Source: an uncultured Rhizobium sp. (GTDB taxonomy: Bacteria; Pseudomonadota; Alphaproteobacteria; Rhizobiales; Rhizobiaceae). From it: 64,000 nucleotides of DNA. The DNA lies in contig CAMFHE010000013.1 in NCBI GenBank assembly GCA_945952045.1, forward strand, positions 50,483 to 114,482, in the 5' to 3' direction. Below the pieces are notes generated by a model. That model did not search any database and had not been told where the DNA came from. It worked only from the letters and a program-made list of their open reading frames with translations. Below, in pieces: positions 33,566 through 44,722 of this stretch. The translations under genes were made by a program, and so were the position numbers. Every line of letters begins with the position of its first letter. Position 1 is the stretch's first letter.

Positions 33566-34563
33566 GAGCGCCTCCGCGTCGAGGCGATGAAGCTGTCGAG
33601 TTCGGCAATCGTTCCGGCACCTTCCATCGGCCCCTGCACCGTCACATTGCGCGCGCCGGCGGCATTGGCATATTCCAGCGCCTCATCCGGCGCCATGCCG
33701 AGACGGCGGCAGGCGACGTAAGCGCCACCAAAGCAATCGCCGGCCCCGGTCGGATCGGTCTCGGTCACCGAAAAGCCGGCGCAATCGAAGCGGGAGCCAT
33801 CGGCGCAAAACACCGTCGCGCCATGCTCGCCGCGTTTCATGGCAATTTCACTGGCGCCCTTGGCAAACAAGGCCGAGACCGCCGCCGCTTCGTCACCTTC
33901 GACGCCGGCGGCGAGGAACAATTCATTGCCCGACGGCAAGAGCAGGTCGGCATTGGCGATGGCCCGGGCGAAACGCTCGGCGGTCTGGCCATGCTGCAGC
34001 AATTCTTTGCGCATGTTCGGATCGACCGAGACACTGCCGCCGCGCGCGCGAATGACGCCGATCGCCTCTTCCAGCATATCGGCGACGATCGGGATGGCGA
34101 AAGCCGTGCCCATGATATGGATATGCCCGGCGCGCGCGATCAGGGCCCGCGCCTCCGGCGTCAACGACAGGCGCGCCGCCGCCGACTTTCCAATATTGAA
34201 GACGAAATCGCGCGAACCGTCTTCGCGATAGCGGACAAAGGCGCTGCCGGTCGGATATTCCCGGTCGATGGCGATTGCCGAGACATCGACACCATCGCGG
34301 GCAAGCCTGTCGATATTCATGCGGCCGAAATCGTCATCGCCAACGCAGGCGACGATCCCCGCCGAACCGCCAGCGCGCGCGCATTGATCGATGAAAATCG
34401 CCGGCGCGCCGCTGGCATAAGGTCCAGTCAGGCCGATAGGCTCCAGAAAACCGTTGCCCTTCTCCACAGCCATGATCTCGACGAGGATTTCCCCGATCGT
34501 GATCGTCGGCCCGAGCCCATCCCGGCTCAGGCCACGCCTTGCGAATGATTGGTCAGCACTCAT
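33562..34563 (-). CDS. PfkB family carbohydrate kinase, probable D-tagatose kinase
   Basis: A 333-residue ribokinase-fold kinase (PF00294). Visible features are the N-terminal sheet start [33 protein letters not shown], and the C-terminal catalytic signature [17 protein letters not shown] with the base Asp. The ATG at 34563 is preferred over a GTG three codons earlier. Its stop overlaps the start of the KbaZ/GatZ-family gene (ATGA). In A. tumefaciens C58 a PfkB enzyme in the same gene pair phosphorylates D-tagatose at O6, so that role is inferred. It is the first gene of the nine-gene minus-strand operon. Confidence 0.9.
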   Translation of the reverse strand: MSADQSFARRGLSRDGLGPTITIGEILVEIMAVEKGNGFLEPIGLTGPYASGAPAIFIDQCARAGGSAGIVACVGDDDFGRMNIDRLARDGVDVSAIAIDREYPTGSAFVRYREDGSRDFVFNIGKSAAARLSLTPEARALIARAGHIHIMGTAFAIPIVADMLEEAIGVIRARGGSVSVDPNMRKELLQHGQTAERFARAIANADLLLPSGNELFLAAGVEGDEAAAVSALFAKGASEIAMKRGEHGATVFCADGSRFDCAGFSVTETDPTGAGDCFGGAYVACRRLGMAPDEALEYANAAGARNVTVQGPMEGAGTIAELDSFIASTRRRS

Positions 34564-34759
34564 CCCATTCACTTCTGAAAATGCGAAACCTCAGTGGAGA
34601 CAGCCTTCAAAAACGCCGGCGACAACAATCGCAGCCGCAATTGACAGCCTTCCCGTTAAGGTTTTTCCTCCGAATACCGATCATGCTAGACGCAATTGTA
34701 ATTCTACGCAACATATTATCCGGCAACAGAGAGAAATGCAGGCTGAATTTCGTTCTGCA

Positions 34760-34804
34760 ACGCACAAAAACATATTCGCAGAGCAGCAATTCATGCTGCT
34801 CTGC
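34760..34804 (-). terminator. Intrinsic terminator of the ROK regulator gene
   Basis: A perfect 11-bp stem, GCAGAGCAGCA at 34778-34788 with its complement at 34794-34804, closes a 5-base loop. On the minus strand it is followed by GAATATGTTTTTG. It separates the regulator from the downstream pfkB operon, which must therefore have its own promoter within 34564-34760. Confidence 0.75.
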
Positions 34805-34831
34805 ACATAACGCAACAAATTCAAAGTGAGA

Positions 34832-36031
34832 TCAGTCGTCTTCGCTGAAGCGATTGCTTTCCAGCGACAGATAACGCTGGTGCAGCATGCAGGCGGCGCC
34901 GTAGGCCGGACCAAAATTCGCCTCGGCATTGAGATGCACGCTCGGCAGCGGGAAATTCATGTCCTGCGCGGCCTGCATATGGGCAGTCAGGCGCGCGGCG
35001 ACCAAAGGATAGAGCTGCGCCACCGAACCACCGAGCACGATGCGGTCGGCGTCGATGACACGACAGGTTTGCACCAGTGCGTAAGCCAGCGCCTTCGCCC
35101 AGTTCTCGGCGATCGACACAGCCTCCGGCGCACGGTCGTGCACATCGGCCAGGAAGGCCTCGAAGGTGGCGTCGCGCCTGCCGGTCAGGGTCCGGTAGTC
35201 GGACAGAATATTGGTAAGGCCGACGATCTGCTCGAGATTGCGGCCCTTGCCGGGCGCGCCCTCGACCTGCATGTGGCCGATTTCACCGGCAAGGCCATGG
35301 CCGCCCCGGAACAAAGTGCCATCGACGAGAATGCCACTGCCAACGCCGCTTTCCATGACGAGGAACAGCGTCACACCCGCATGGATGGGGCTGTCGCCAT
35401 AGCCCGCGCCGATTGCGAAAGCATTGGCGTCGTTCTCTACCATAACCGGCGTCTGGAACGGCAGATTGTGCCGCACCAGCTCGACGAAATTGACGTTTTT
35501 CCAGCCGAGCAGCGGTGCGGAATGGATCGTACCGTTGAGATTGAGCTGCGACGGCGTGGAAATGCCGATGCCTTCGCAACGCGCAAGCTGCGCTGCGGAA
35601 AGGTCGGAACAGGCAAGCGCCAGCGCATGCCGAATGGCGTCCTCTATGCTATGCACAGGCCCGTCGAACGGCTCCGAACGCGTTCGGACAATGGAGGCGC
35701 GCAGGTCGATTTCGGTTGCGGTGATATGCTCGACGCCGATTTCGATTCCCATGAAGAAAACCGCATCCGGCACCAGTTCCAGCATGACGCCCGGGCGACC
35801 GGCCCGCGAATAGGTTTGACGCGCCGCCTTCTCCTCGTTGACCTCGCGCACCAGCCCGGCCGCAGTCAGTTCGGCAATGATGTGGCCGGAAGACGAGCGG
35901 TTGAGGTTGAGAATGCGAGCCAGATCCGCCCTGCTCAAGCGATGCGCTCGATGCAGCGCCCGCAATGCCGCGATCTCGTTGGTCTGGCGGATTTTTCGGG
36001 GCGAACTTGCGAGGAGGGTCAATTCTTTCAC
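34832..36031 (-). CDS. ROK family transcriptional repressor, sugar-responsive (NagC/XylR type)
   Basis: A 399-residue protein with an N-terminal winged helix (LSRADLARILNLNRSSSGHIIAELTAAGLV, about 32-61) and a ROK sugar-binding domain from ~90 (FFMGIEIGVEHITATEIDL, ENDANAFAIGAGYG, MESGVGSGILVDG). The segment after GEIGHMQVEG lacks the Cys-x-Cys-Gly zinc motif found in ROK kinases. The start is GTG 36031. It lies between the catabolic operon and the epimerase gene, so it probably represses both arms and is released by a sugar or polyol. Two inverted-repeat operators at 37060-37087 and 37307-37333 are the likely targets. Confidence 0.9.
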   Translation of the reverse strand: MKELTLLASSPRKIRQTNEIAALRALHRAHRLSRADLARILNLNRSSSGHIIAELTAAGLVREVNEEKAARQTYSRAGRPGVMLELVPDAVFFMGIEIGVEHITATEIDLRASIVRTRSEPFDGPVHSIEDAIRHALALACSDLSAAQLARCEGIGISTPSQLNLNGTIHSAPLLGWKNVNFVELVRHNLPFQTPVMVENDANAFAIGAGYGDSPIHAGVTLFLVMESGVGSGILVDGTLFRGGHGLAGEIGHMQVEGAPGKGRNLEQIVGLTNILSDYRTLTGRRDATFEAFLADVHDRAPEAVSIAENWAKALAYALVQTCRVIDADRIVLGGSVAQLYPLVAARLTAHMQAAQDMNFPLPSVHLNAEANFGPAYGAACMLHQRYLSLESNRFSEDD

Positions 36032-36155
36032 GGTCGGTTATCCGCGTCCGGCTGGCACGTCGCCCACACCGGCCACGATGCGCTCGCGGCCGGTCCGGGC
36101 GTATTTCTGTCTCGGTGGGTTTACAGCCCTTTCCGCGACAGGCCAATCCTCTTCT

Positions 36156-37040
36156 TCATGGCCGCGCATTGGTGGCGCGGCGACGCTTTGCCTCAGCCAT
36201 CTTCAGATCGATAAACTGCTTGGCATGCTCGGCCAGCGGTTGATTGTCGGTCCAGGTGTCGCGCCAGATGGCGCAGGCGACCGTCAAGCCCTCGTCGACC
36301 ACGGCGCTGGAGAAGGATTCGAACGTGATGTCTCTGGCGTAGTCGATATCCAGCAGCGCATCGAACATCAGGTCGAAATTGATAACGCCGTCGCCGAGAT
36401 AGCCACGATTGCTTTCGCCGATATGGAAATAGCCGATCTTGTCGCCGGCAAGCCGAATGGCGGCGGCGGGATTAGCTTCCTCAATGTTCATATGGAAGGT
36501 ATCGAGATGCAGGCGCACGCTGTTCGAACCGGTCTGCTTGACGAAATCGAGGCCCTGCGCCGTCGTGTTGAGCAGGTTGGTCTCGAAGCGATTGACCACT
36601 TCCAGCACGAGATCGACGCCAGCCTTGTCGGCGATATCGGCGGTCTTGGCGATGGCCGCGATGCTGTTCTTGCGGCCGCGCTCGGTCGGAACATGGGAAT
36701 ATTTCGTATGGGCCGAATACAGAATGCCGCCAAGCTTGGAGCCGCCGATATCGCGCACCGCCTTGACGGCATCGGCCAGAATTCCCTCGCCGCGCTTGAC
36801 CGCATCGGCATCTTCGCTCGATACGTCGCCGGACAAGGGCAGGCCCATCGTCACCGCGATATCGAGATCAAGAGACTTAGCGCGCTGACCAAGGCGATCG
36901 AGATTGAATTTTTCCGGCTTCAGATAGGCCAGCTCGATCAGGCGATAGCCGCAGGCGGCCGATTTTTCCATCGCCGCGATCAGGGCGTCTTCGGTTGCGC
37001 CATCGGTCCATACGAATGAATGAATGCCGAGTCTTGCCAT
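36156..37040 (-). CDS. Sugar phosphate isomerase/epimerase (AP endonuclease-2 TIM barrel; tagatose 3-epimerase-like)
   Basis: A 294-residue TIM-barrel metalloenzyme. MARLGIHSFVWTDGATEDAL begins the barrel; LVLEVVNRFETNLLNT contains the metal-binding Glu, SVRLHLDTFHMNIEE the Asp/His pair, and ITFESFSS the second Glu. This pattern is that of D-tagatose/D-psicose/L-ribulose 3-epimerases, which move the C3 hydroxyl of ketohexoses. The ATG at 37040 has GGGAGGGAG upstream. A 3-epimerase linking L-tagatose with L-sorbose, or D-fructose with D-psicose, would join the dehydrogenase products to the rest of the pathway. Confidence 0.9.
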   Translation of the reverse strand: MARLGIHSFVWTDGATEDALIAAMEKSAACGYRLIELAYLKPEKFNLDRLGQRAKSLDLDIAVTMGLPLSGDVSSEDADAVKRGEGILADAVKAVRDIGGSKLGGILYSAHTKYSHVPTERGRKNSIAAIAKTADIADKAGVDLVLEVVNRFETNLLNTTAQGLDFVKQTGSNSVRLHLDTFHMNIEEANPAAAIRLAGDKIGYFHIGESNRGYLGDGVINFDLMFDALLDIDYARDITFESFSSAVVDEGLTVACAIWRDTWTDNQPLAEHAKQFIDLKMAEAKRRRATNARP

Positions 37041-37473
37041 CGCTCCCTCCCAGGAATGCATATTTGATGTGTAAAGCAACAAAATACGTTTGACGCCGCT
37101 TGTCAAGGTTGCCGCCATCGAATGCGAGGGAAATTCGCGTATGACGCCAATTGCGCATCATGATCTCGCAATGCAGCACGCAGGCGGCGATTAAACCGAT
37201 CATATCGCGCATTGGAGGCGAAAAACAAGACAGATACACCCAAAAAGAGAAATACCCGACATCCTCGAAAGCGCCCGCGTTTTGCATTGAAATTTCCCGG
37301 CGACCAATATTTGAAAGTTTACACAACAAATATTGCAAGGCCTCGATATATCGGTTAGAGAGAATGCAGGACATCCGGCCGAGAGGGGCCGCAGGATGCC
37401 TGGCGGTTCGTGACTTAAGAGGAGAGCGCGAACCTGCCGTCTCAATCTTTATCTTTGTCCTGGGAGGAAAGTG
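37041..37473. promoter_or_regulatory. Divergent control region with two copies of an inverted-repeat operator
   Basis: Site 1 (37061-37086): TATTTG, a 13-base spacer, CAAAATA. Site 2 (37307-37333): ATATTTG, a 13-base spacer, CAAATAT. Read in opposite orientation, both spacers contain TTTACACA at the same offset, so the two sites are diverged copies in inverse direction. Site 1 lies 20 bases before the epimerase start; site 2 lies about 140 bases before the binding-protein start. The nearby ROK regulator is the likely binder. The remaining sequence holds no gene I can support. Confidence 0.55.
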
Positions 37474-38907
37474 ATGAACGTAAGATTGAAATTCGGCGCA
37501 GCAGCGCTGATCGCCGGCCTGATGGCCAGCACCGCACCGGCCTTTGCCGACTTCTGGTCGGACGCCGGCGCGAAGTTCAAGGGCGTCACCCTGCACGGCG
37601 TTACCGAAAGCACGCCGCCGTCGAACTACATCAAGGACGTCCTTGCGCCGGAATTCGAAAAGAAGACCGGCATCAAGGTCGAGATCGAAACCACGTCGTG
37701 GGATCAGATGTACGACAAGGCCATCAAGGACATGGAAGCCAAGACCGGCATCTATGACATGGTCTATATCGAGCAGGACATCATCTACGCCTATCTCGCC
37801 CGCAACTTCCTGGTCGACATCACCAAGTCGCTGAAGGACGACCCGTCGCTGAAGGCGCCGGACTACGATGAGTCGCACTTCACAACCTTCGCCAACTACT
37901 TCAAGGGCGAAGGCGGCGACCTGTTTGGCGTGCCGATGGAAGCCTTCATCAAGATCTACCTTTTCCGCAAGGATCTGTTCGACGATCCGAAGGTCAAGGA
38001 AGCCTTCAAGGCCAAGACCGGCAAGGATCTGGCCCCGGCCAAGACGCATGAGGACTACACGCAGATCGCCGAATTCTTCACCGAATACGGCAAGGCCAAC
38101 GGTCTCGACCTGTGGGGCACCACAGCCCAGGCGCATACTGGCCACCCGGCCTCGTGGTACGAGTTCTTCGAATCGGTCGCTCCGACCTTCGGCGTCTACA
38201 ACTGGGGTATCGACGCCAAGAACAATTATGCGGCATCGGTCGCCAACGGCGGCACGATGAACAGCGACAAGTCGAAGGCCGCCCTGAAATACTGGCTGCA
38301 CCTGCGTGACATCGCTCCGCCGGAATCGGCTGCCAGCACCTGGACGGAAGTCGCCAGCACCTTTGCTGCCGGCCGCGCCGCCCAAGGCCTGGTCTATGGC
38401 GAAAACGCTGCCTGGATCGCTTCGGATGCCGAAAAGTCCAAGGTGGTCGACAAGGTCGGCGTCGCGCTGCCGCCGCTCTCCGACGGCGTGCTTGCCGATG
38501 CAGAGTCCGGCAAGGGTTACATCGGCTATTACGACGGCGGCGCCTTCGGCCTGCCGGTCACGTCGAAGAACAAGGAAGCCGCACTGCTCTTCCTGCAATA
38601 TATCGGCCAGGACTCGGTCCAGAGCGGCTGGGCCGTCGCCGCGCCGCGCATCACCAACACCGCGACCTATGAAGATCCCGGCGTCAAGGCGATGGATGCC
38701 AAGCTCGGCGGCTACTACACCATGCTGAAGAACGACGGCAAGCTGTTCGCCGGCGCGCCGCCCTACCCGTTCCACGCCCAGGTGCGTGAAGCCACCGCTC
38801 CGATCTTCTACAAGATCCTGACCGGCGAAGTCGGTCCGGACGAAGGTCTGGATCAGATGGCGGACACGGCCGAAAAGGAACTGAAGAACCTCGGCTACCG
38901 CAAGTAA
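37474..38907 (+). CDS. Sugar/polyol ABC transporter substrate-binding protein
   Basis: A 477-residue periplasmic solute-binding protein of the carbohydrate (MalE-like, family 1) type. The signal peptide is [20 protein letters not shown] with cleavage after AFA near residue 25. Sequence blocks such as [55 protein letters not shown] and [17 protein letters not shown] fit polyol-binding proteins. GGGAGGAAA lies before the ATG at 37474. It heads the ABC operon and, by context, binds a hexitol such as D-altritol, galactitol or sorbitol. Confidence 0.95.
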   Translation: MNVRLKFGAAALIAGLMASTAPAFADFWSDAGAKFKGVTLHGVTESTPPSNYIKDVLAPEFEKKTGIKVEIETTSWDQMYDKAIKDMEAKTGIYDMVYIEQDIIYAYLARNFLVDITKSLKDDPSLKAPDYDESHFTTFANYFKGEGGDLFGVPMEAFIKIYLFRKDLFDDPKVKEAFKAKTGKDLAPAKTHEDYTQIAEFFTEYGKANGLDLWGTTAQAHTGHPASWYEFFESVAPTFGVYNWGIDAKNNYAASVANGGTMNSDKSKAALKYWLHLRDIAPPESAASTWTEVASTFAAGRAAQGLVYGENAAWIASDAEKSKVVDKVGVALPPLSDGVLADAESGKGYIGYYDGGAFGLPVTSKNKEAALLFLQYIGQDSVQSGWAVAAPRITNTATYEDPGVKAMDAKLGGYYTMLKNDGKLFAGAPPYPFHAQVREATAPIFYKILTGEVGPDEGLDQMADTAEKELKNLGYRK

Positions 38908-38920
38908 CCTCCCATCATAA

Positions 38921-38947
38921 GAGATCGCCGCCGCAGACGGCGATCTC
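38921..38947 (+). other. Stem-loop between binding-protein and permease genes
   Basis: GAGATCGCCG at 38921-38930 pairs perfectly with 38938-38947 around a 7-base loop, 13 bases after the stop, with no T run. Such hairpins commonly protect the upstream binding-protein mRNA and reduce read-through, giving more binding protein than permease. Confidence 0.6.
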
Positions 38948-39122
38948 CTCACCCGGACAGGGGGTGGCGTCGGCTGCGGGCCAGCGCCACCTTCCTCTCG
39001 CATGAGCCTGCACGACATCGCGCGGTCGCCGCCGACCCGCGGTCAAATGCAGCAGATTCAAATGGATACGGCGTTCATCGCGTCTTGGGAGACGCATATC
39101 GCCGTAGGGGGGAGTCTTCATC

Positions 39123-40001
39123 ATGGGATCGAACAGAACCGGCTGGCTGCTGCTGGCCCCGACGCTGATCATTCTCGGCGGTTTCGGTATCGTACCCTTC
39201 ATCTACGTTCTCTGGGTTTCCTTCCATCAGTGGAACCCGTTCGGCGCCAATCCGGCCATGATCTATAATGGCGCGGACAATTTCCGCCGCCTCGTCTTCG
39301 ATCTCGAATTCCTGCAATCGGTTTGGTTTACCCTGCAATTCGGGTTCTTCGCGGTGGTCAGCGAAATCATCATCGGTTATCTGCTGGCGCAGTTTCTGAT
39401 GCGCGATTTTCCCGGCAAGGCGATTTTCCGGACCCTGCACACGCTGCCGCTCATCGTCGCACCGATCGTCGTCGGCTCGGTCTGGCGTCTGATGACGACG
39501 CCGAGCATCGGCATCATTCCCTATTACCTGAACCACTGGTTCGGCTATCAGATGAACATCGGCTCCAGCGCGACGGCCGCCTTCGTCACCACTGTCATCA
39601 TGGATATCTGGCACTGGACGCCGCTGGTGACGCTGACGTTGCTGGCCGCGATCTCCGGCCTGCCGAAGGATCCCTTCGAACAGGCGCAGATCGACGGCGC
39701 CAATCGCTGGCAGATCTTCTGGCACATCACCCTGCCGATGATCCGCCCGGCCATTCTCGCCACCGTCTTCATCCGCCTGATGGACGCGCTGCGCACCGTC
39801 GACGAAATCTGGATGCTGACCGGCGGCGGACCGGGCGCCGCCACCCGCTATGTCGGCCTGCATATCTGGAAGATCGTTTTCCCCAAGACCGATTACGGCT
39901 ACGGCTCGGCGATTTCGGTCATCGTCCTGTACCTGACGCTGGTCATGTGCTGGCTGCTCTATGTCGGTCTCGTCGCCCCGCGCGTGAAGAGGAACAAGTG
40001 A
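39123..40001 (+). CDS. Sugar/polyol ABC transporter permease (MalF-like)
   Basis: A 292-residue inner-membrane permease with six predicted helices, first [25 protein letters not shown]. The EAA loop that docks on the ATPase is [26 protein letters not shown] (about residues 184-209). GGGGGGAGTC lies before the ATG at 39123. It overlaps the next permease gene by one base and the two form the transmembrane channel of the hexitol transporter. Confidence 0.95.
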   Translation: MGSNRTGWLLLAPTLIILGGFGIVPFIYVLWVSFHQWNPFGANPAMIYNGADNFRRLVFDLEFLQSVWFTLQFGFFAVVSEIIIGYLLAQFLMRDFPGKAIFRTLHTLPLIVAPIVVGSVWRLMTTPSIGIIPYYLNHWFGYQMNIGSSATAAFVTTVIMDIWHWTPLVTLTLLAAISGLPKDPFEQAQIDGANRWQIFWHITLPMIRPAILATVFIRLMDALRTVDEIWMLTGGGPGAATRYVGLHIWKIVFPKTDYGYGSAISVIVLYLTLVMCWLLYVGLVAPRVKRNK

Positions 40002-40837
40002 TGCAACGAAGCAATCCTCTGCTGATGACGCTGTTCTGGATATTGCTCAGCCTCGCGACGCTGTTTCCGGTCTACTGGCTGTTCGTCATCTCGGTCAAAC
40101 CGTCCGTGGATCTGTTCACGACGCCGAGCATCATTCTCGACAATATCTACTGGAAGAACTACGCCAAGGTCCTCACCGACGACACGTTGCGGCGCTACAT
40201 GATCAACTCGCTGATCATCTCCAGCGGTAACGCGCTTCTGGTGACCACGCTCGCTTTCATGGCCTGCTATGCGCTGTCGCGCTACGACCTCGCCGGCAAG
40301 GAGAACATCTTCTTCTGGACGATCACCAACCGTATGGCGCCGGCCGCCGTCTTCCTGCTGCCCTTCTTCCTGCTGTTTACGCAAGTCTTCGCCATCGGCG
40401 ACTTCAAGCTCTACGATACGCGCATCGGCATGATCCTGCTCTATTGCACGTTCAACCTGCCCTTCGCCATCTGGACGCTGAGACCGACCATCGACGGCAT
40501 CCCGCGTGAACTGGATGAAGCAGCGACCGTCGACGGCGCGTCCACTTGGCAGGTCATTCGCGAAGTCGTGTTTCCACTGGCCCGTCCCGGCCTTGCGGTC
40601 ACGCTGATCCTCACCTGGGTCTTTGCCTGGAACGAATTCCTGCTGGCGGCAACGCTGACGAGCTTCAATGCGCGCACCATCACCACCGGCCTGTCCGAAT
40701 ACGTGACGAGCACCGGTACCGAATGGGGCATGATGGCCTCCATCGCCATCATCACGCTTATCCCGGCACTCATCGTCTTCACGGTCGTGCAGCGCCACAT
40801 CGTCGCCGGCCTGACCTTCGGCGCGGTGAAGGAGTGA
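40001..40837 (+). CDS. Sugar/polyol ABC transporter permease (MalG-like)
   Basis: A 278-residue permease with six helices, the first being [27 protein letters not shown]. The EAA loop is [28 protein letters not shown]. The start is ATG 40001, overlapping the preceding stop (GTGATG), with AGAGGAA upstream; the frame is open further upstream but that part is only the shadow of the MalF-like gene. It is partner to the MalF-like permease in the same transporter. Confidence 0.95.
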   Translation: MQRSNPLLMTLFWILLSLATLFPVYWLFVISVKPSVDLFTTPSIILDNIYWKNYAKVLTDDTLRRYMINSLIISSGNALLVTTLAFMACYALSRYDLAGKENIFFWTITNRMAPAAVFLLPFFLLFTQVFAIGDFKLYDTRIGMILLYCTFNLPFAIWTLRPTIDGIPRELDEAATVDGASTWQVIREVVFPLARPGLAVTLILTWVFAWNEFLLAATLTSFNARTITTGLSEYVTSTGTEWGMMASIAIITLIPALIVFTVVQRHIVAGLTFGAVKE

Positions 40838-40841
40838 TCCC

Positions 40842-41057
40842 ATGAATCATAATATCGAAGAAGAAACCCCGCCGCGCAGCCCGAAACACGGCTTCCTGCC
40901 GATCGTCACCAACTGGTTCGATCGGCTGTTCATCGGCATCTACCTGTTCGTGGCATTGGAATTGTTCTGGATGCGCTTTCTCGAACAATCAATATCGCTC
41001 ACGGTCTGCCATGTACTCGCAATCGCGCTCGGCGCGCTGATCGTCTGGAAAGGATGA
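40842..41057 (+). CDS. Small two-helix membrane protein within the ABC operon
   Basis: A 71-residue protein with a polar N-terminus ([20 protein letters not shown]) and two predicted membrane helices ([20 protein letters not shown] and [17 protein letters not shown]). It starts four bases after the permease and its stop overlaps the next gene's first possible start. Small membrane proteins of this kind (some called DUF2160) sit in polyol/glycerol ABC operons of alphaproteobacteria and may stabilise the transporter. I cannot assign it firmly to that family from sequence alone. Confidence 0.8.
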   Translation: MNHNIEEETPPRSPKHGFLPIVTNWFDRLFIGIYLFVALELFWMRFLEQSISLTVCHVLAIALGALIVWKG

Positions 41058-41062
41058 AGCGG

Positions 41063-42106
41063 ATGAAGGCTCTCGTCCTTGAAGAAAAACTGAAACTGTC
41101 GCTGCGCGACTTCCCCATCGAAAATGAGGAAGTCATGGGGCCGCATGACGTGCGCATCAAGCTGCACACCGTCGGGATCTGCGGCTCGGACGTGCATTAT
41201 TACACCCATGGCGGGGCCGGCATTTTTCAGGTGAAGGCGCCGATGATCCTCGGTCACGAAGCCTCCGGCACCGTGATCGAGACCGGAAAGGCCGTCAAGA
41301 CATTGAAGGTCGGCGACCGCGTCTGCATGGAGCCCGGCATTCCCGATCCGATGAGCCGCGCGACCCGCCTTGGCCTCTACAATGTCGATCCCGCCGTTCG
41401 CTTCTGGGCGACGCCGCCGGTGCATGGCGTCTTGCGACCGAGCGTCGTGCATCCTGAAGCCTTCACCTTCAAGCTGCCGGACACTGTTTCTTTCGCCGAA
41501 GCGGCGATGGTCGAACCGCTGGCGGTCGGTGTCCATGCGGCCACCAAGGCGCAGGTGCAGCCGGGCGATATCGCCCTGGTGATCGGCGCCGGTCCCATCG
41601 GTCTCGTCACGGCGCTCTCGGCGCTCGCCGCCGGTTGCGCCCGCGTCTTCGTCAGCGATGTCGATGACAGCAAACTGGAGATCGCCGCAAGGCTTGGGCC
41701 GATCACGCCTGTCAATGTGGCGCGCAACGATCTGACACAGGAGATCCTCAACGCAACGGATGGCTGGGGCGTCGAGATTGTCTTCGAATGCTCCGGCAGC
41801 CCGAAGGCGGCGGAAGGCGTGTTCGATCCGCTTTGCCCGGCTGGCCGCGTGGTGTTCATCGGCTCGCAGATTCACGACATCAGCTACAATGTCGGCAAGG
41901 CCATGGTGCGCGAGGCGCGGGTGGAGCATGTGTTCCGCTATGCCCATGTCTTCCCGCGTTGCGTGGCCATGCTCGCCTCCGGCGCGATCGACGTCAAACC
42001 GTTGATCACCCGCACCTTCGGCTTCGACGACAGCGTCGAGGCCTTTGAAATCGCCGCATCCGCGCCCAAGGGCGAAGTGAAGATGCAGATCGAGCTGCCG
42101 CAATAA
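41063..42106 (+). CDS. Zinc-dependent polyol dehydrogenase (PF00107; sorbitol/xylitol/altritol dehydrogenase type)
   Basis: A 347-residue medium-chain dehydrogenase. Catalytic zinc ligands are Cys in GICGSDVHY and His-Glu in GHEASG; the proton relay lies in the same region. The Rossmann motif is [13 protein letters not shown] and SDVDDSKL gives an acidic residue for NAD. The four-cysteine structural zinc loop is absent, as in sorbitol dehydrogenases. A PF00107 enzyme in the equivalent A. tumefaciens C58 cluster oxidises D-altritol to D-tagatose. The ATG at 41063 has AAGGA eight bases upstream; an ATG at 41054 overlaps the previous stop. Confidence 0.92.
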   Translation: MKALVLEEKLKLSLRDFPIENEEVMGPHDVRIKLHTVGICGSDVHYYTHGGAGIFQVKAPMILGHEASGTVIETGKAVKTLKVGDRVCMEPGIPDPMSRATRLGLYNVDPAVRFWATPPVHGVLRPSVVHPEAFTFKLPDTVSFAEAAMVEPLAVGVHAATKAQVQPGDIALVIGAGPIGLVTALSALAAGCARVFVSDVDDSKLEIAARLGPITPVNVARNDLTQEILNATDGWGVEIVFECSGSPKAAEGVFDPLCPAGRVVFIGSQIHDISYNVGKAMVREARVEHVFRYAHVFPRCVAMLASGAIDVKPLITRTFGFDDSVEAFEIAASAPKGEVKMQIELPQ

Positions 42107-42117
42107 GGGGAACGACT

Positions 42118-43182
<1,065 letters not shown>

Positions 43183-43208
43183 TTTCGGCATTTCGCCTGC
43201 CGAGTAAA

Positions 43209-43238
43209 GGATGCGGAACCCGGCCTCCGCATCCGTTT
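43209..43238 (+). terminator. Probable terminator after the ABC ATPase gene
   Basis: GGATGCGGA at 43209-43217 pairs perfectly with 43226-43234 around an 8-base loop, followed by GTTTCG. The T run is short, so termination may be partial and allow some read-through into the kinase gene. Confidence 0.5.
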
Positions 43239-43315
43239 CGCGACGTTGAAATCCGCCGAAATTCGGAATTGCTCCCATGTTGCCAACCACGCGCAATCCG
43301 TGGGAAAAGCTGCCA

Positions 43316-44722
43316 ATGAGTACAGACGCCACACGCTGCCTGGTTTTCGATCTCGGCGCCGGTTCCGGCCGCGCCATGCTGGTCGAATTCACCGGCGATT
43401 CCCTTGCCATCCAGGAATTGCACCGCTTTTCCGGCTACGAGGTGCGGCTGGAAGATGGCCCTGCCTGGGATGTGGAAGCCATCCGAGCCGGCCTGCGCGA
43501 GGGCCTTCGCCGGGCGGCCAATGGTCCCGCCATCCGCTCGCTCGCCGTCGATAGCTGGGGCGTGGATTTCGCGCTCATCGATGCGGACGGCCAGCTTGTC
43601 GACCAGCCGCGTACCTATCGCCACACCCGCGGGCAGCGCGGCATGGAAACGCTTGTCGCCGACCACACCCGCATCGCCACCCGCACCGGCGTACAGATTT
43701 TGGAAATCATCACCGCCTTCCATCTGCAGGACTGGGCGAAACATCATCCAGCTTTGCTGGACAGGGCCGACCGCTTCCTGATGACCTCGGACTTCTATGC
43801 CTTCGATCTCTCAGGCGTGGCAGCCTGCGAAAACACGCTTGCGCGCACCTCCGGGCTGGTGAACGTTCACACCGGCGATTGGGACGATGAGGTGCTGGAT
43901 CTCGCCCGCTTGCCGCGCCGGCTTTTCCCGCGCATCGTGCCTTCGGGAACGCCGCTCGGCGCCTTGAAGCCGGAGCTGGCGACCGGACCGGCGCTGCAGA
44001 GCACGCAGGTGATCGCCGCCGCCGGCCATGACACCGCATGCGCCGCCTTCGCGCTGGCCCCTATCGATGGCGAGGCCTTTGCCGTCTGCGGCTCCTGGAT
44101 CCTCGTTGGCGTCGAAGTGCCCTCGGGACATCTGCCGGAAGCGGCCATCGCGCTTGGCCTGGGGCTGGAAGGCGGCATCGGCGGACGCGCCATTCTCACC
44201 CGCAGCCTGCCGGGCCTGTTCCTGATGCGCCGCCTGCGTGACAGCTGGAAAGCGCGCAGTGGCGAAGACGTGGATTTCGCCACGCTCGGGTGGCTCGCTC
44301 GCGAGGCAAACCCGGAAACGCCGGCTATCGATGTCACCCACGCCCTGTTCTTCGATCCACAGGACATGGTCGGCGCTATGCATGAATTCGATCCGACGCT
44401 GGAGGGGCGACCGATCGGCGATCTCGCCCGCGCGCTTTATCTCGGGCTGGCGCGCGCCGTCAGCGACAGCATCGCCGAACTTTCGAAATTTTCGGCAAAA
44501 CCCATCGAAGCCATTCGCGTCGGCGGCGGCGGCGGGCAGGATGCCGCATGGCGATATTTTCTGGAGGCCTCCAGCGGCTGCCGTGTGCAGGCCGGGCTGG
44601 TGGAGGCGAGCGTCGTCGGCAATGCGCTCATCCAGCTCGTCGGCCTCAAGGCGCTGCCCTCTTTCGAGGCCGCGCAAGCGCTTGCTCGTCGCGCCACCGA
44701 CAGCGGAGCCTGGCGCGCATGA
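43316..44722 (+). CDS. FGGY carbohydrate kinase, rhamnulokinase/fuculokinase-like
   Basis: A 468-residue FGGY kinase with the RhaB-style phosphate loop CLVFDLGAGSGRAML. Further family features are LAVDSWGVDFALID, the substrate segment SDFYAFDLSGVAACENTLART, AAGHDTACAAFA and IRVGGGGGQDAAWRYFLEA. RhaB/FucK-type enzymes phosphorylate L-rhamnulose, L-fuculose or related ketoses at C1, and the class II aldolase encoded at 45569 would split the product. The ATG at 43316 is chosen with GGGAAAA upstream; an ATG at 43277 is in frame. It overlaps the DeoR gene by four bases. Confidence 0.9.
   Translation: MSTDATRCLVFDLGAGSGRAMLVEFTGDSLAIQELHRFSGYEVRLEDGPAWDVEAIRAGLREGLRRAANGPAIRSLAVDSWGVDFALIDADGQLVDQPRTYRHTRGQRGMETLVADHTRIATRTGVQILEIITAFHLQDWAKHHPALLDRADRFLMTSDFYAFDLSGVAACENTLARTSGLVNVHTGDWDDEVLDLARLPRRLFPRIVPSGTPLGALKPELATGPALQSTQVIAAAGHDTACAAFALAPIDGEAFAVCGSWILVGVEVPSGHLPEAAIALGLGLEGGIGGRAILTRSLPGLFLMRRLRDSWKARSGEDVDFATLGWLAREANPETPAIDVTHALFFDPQDMVGAMHEFDPTLEGRPIGDLARALYLGLARAVSDSIAELSKFSAKPIEAIRVGGGGGQDAAWRYFLEASSGCRVQAGLVEASVVGNALIQLVGLKALPSFEAAQALARRATDSGAWRA

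Noticed and set aside
36877..39018. A 713-codon minus-strand open frame across the epimerase and binding-protein genes
   Set aside because: It is antisense to two well-supported genes in a GC-rich genome, has no ribosome site and no recognisable domain; the coding strand explains it.
39323..40837. A 504-codon version of the MalG-like permease
   Set aside because: The first 226 codons are out-of-frame reading of the MalF-like gene; the real start is ATG 40001 with AGAGGAA.
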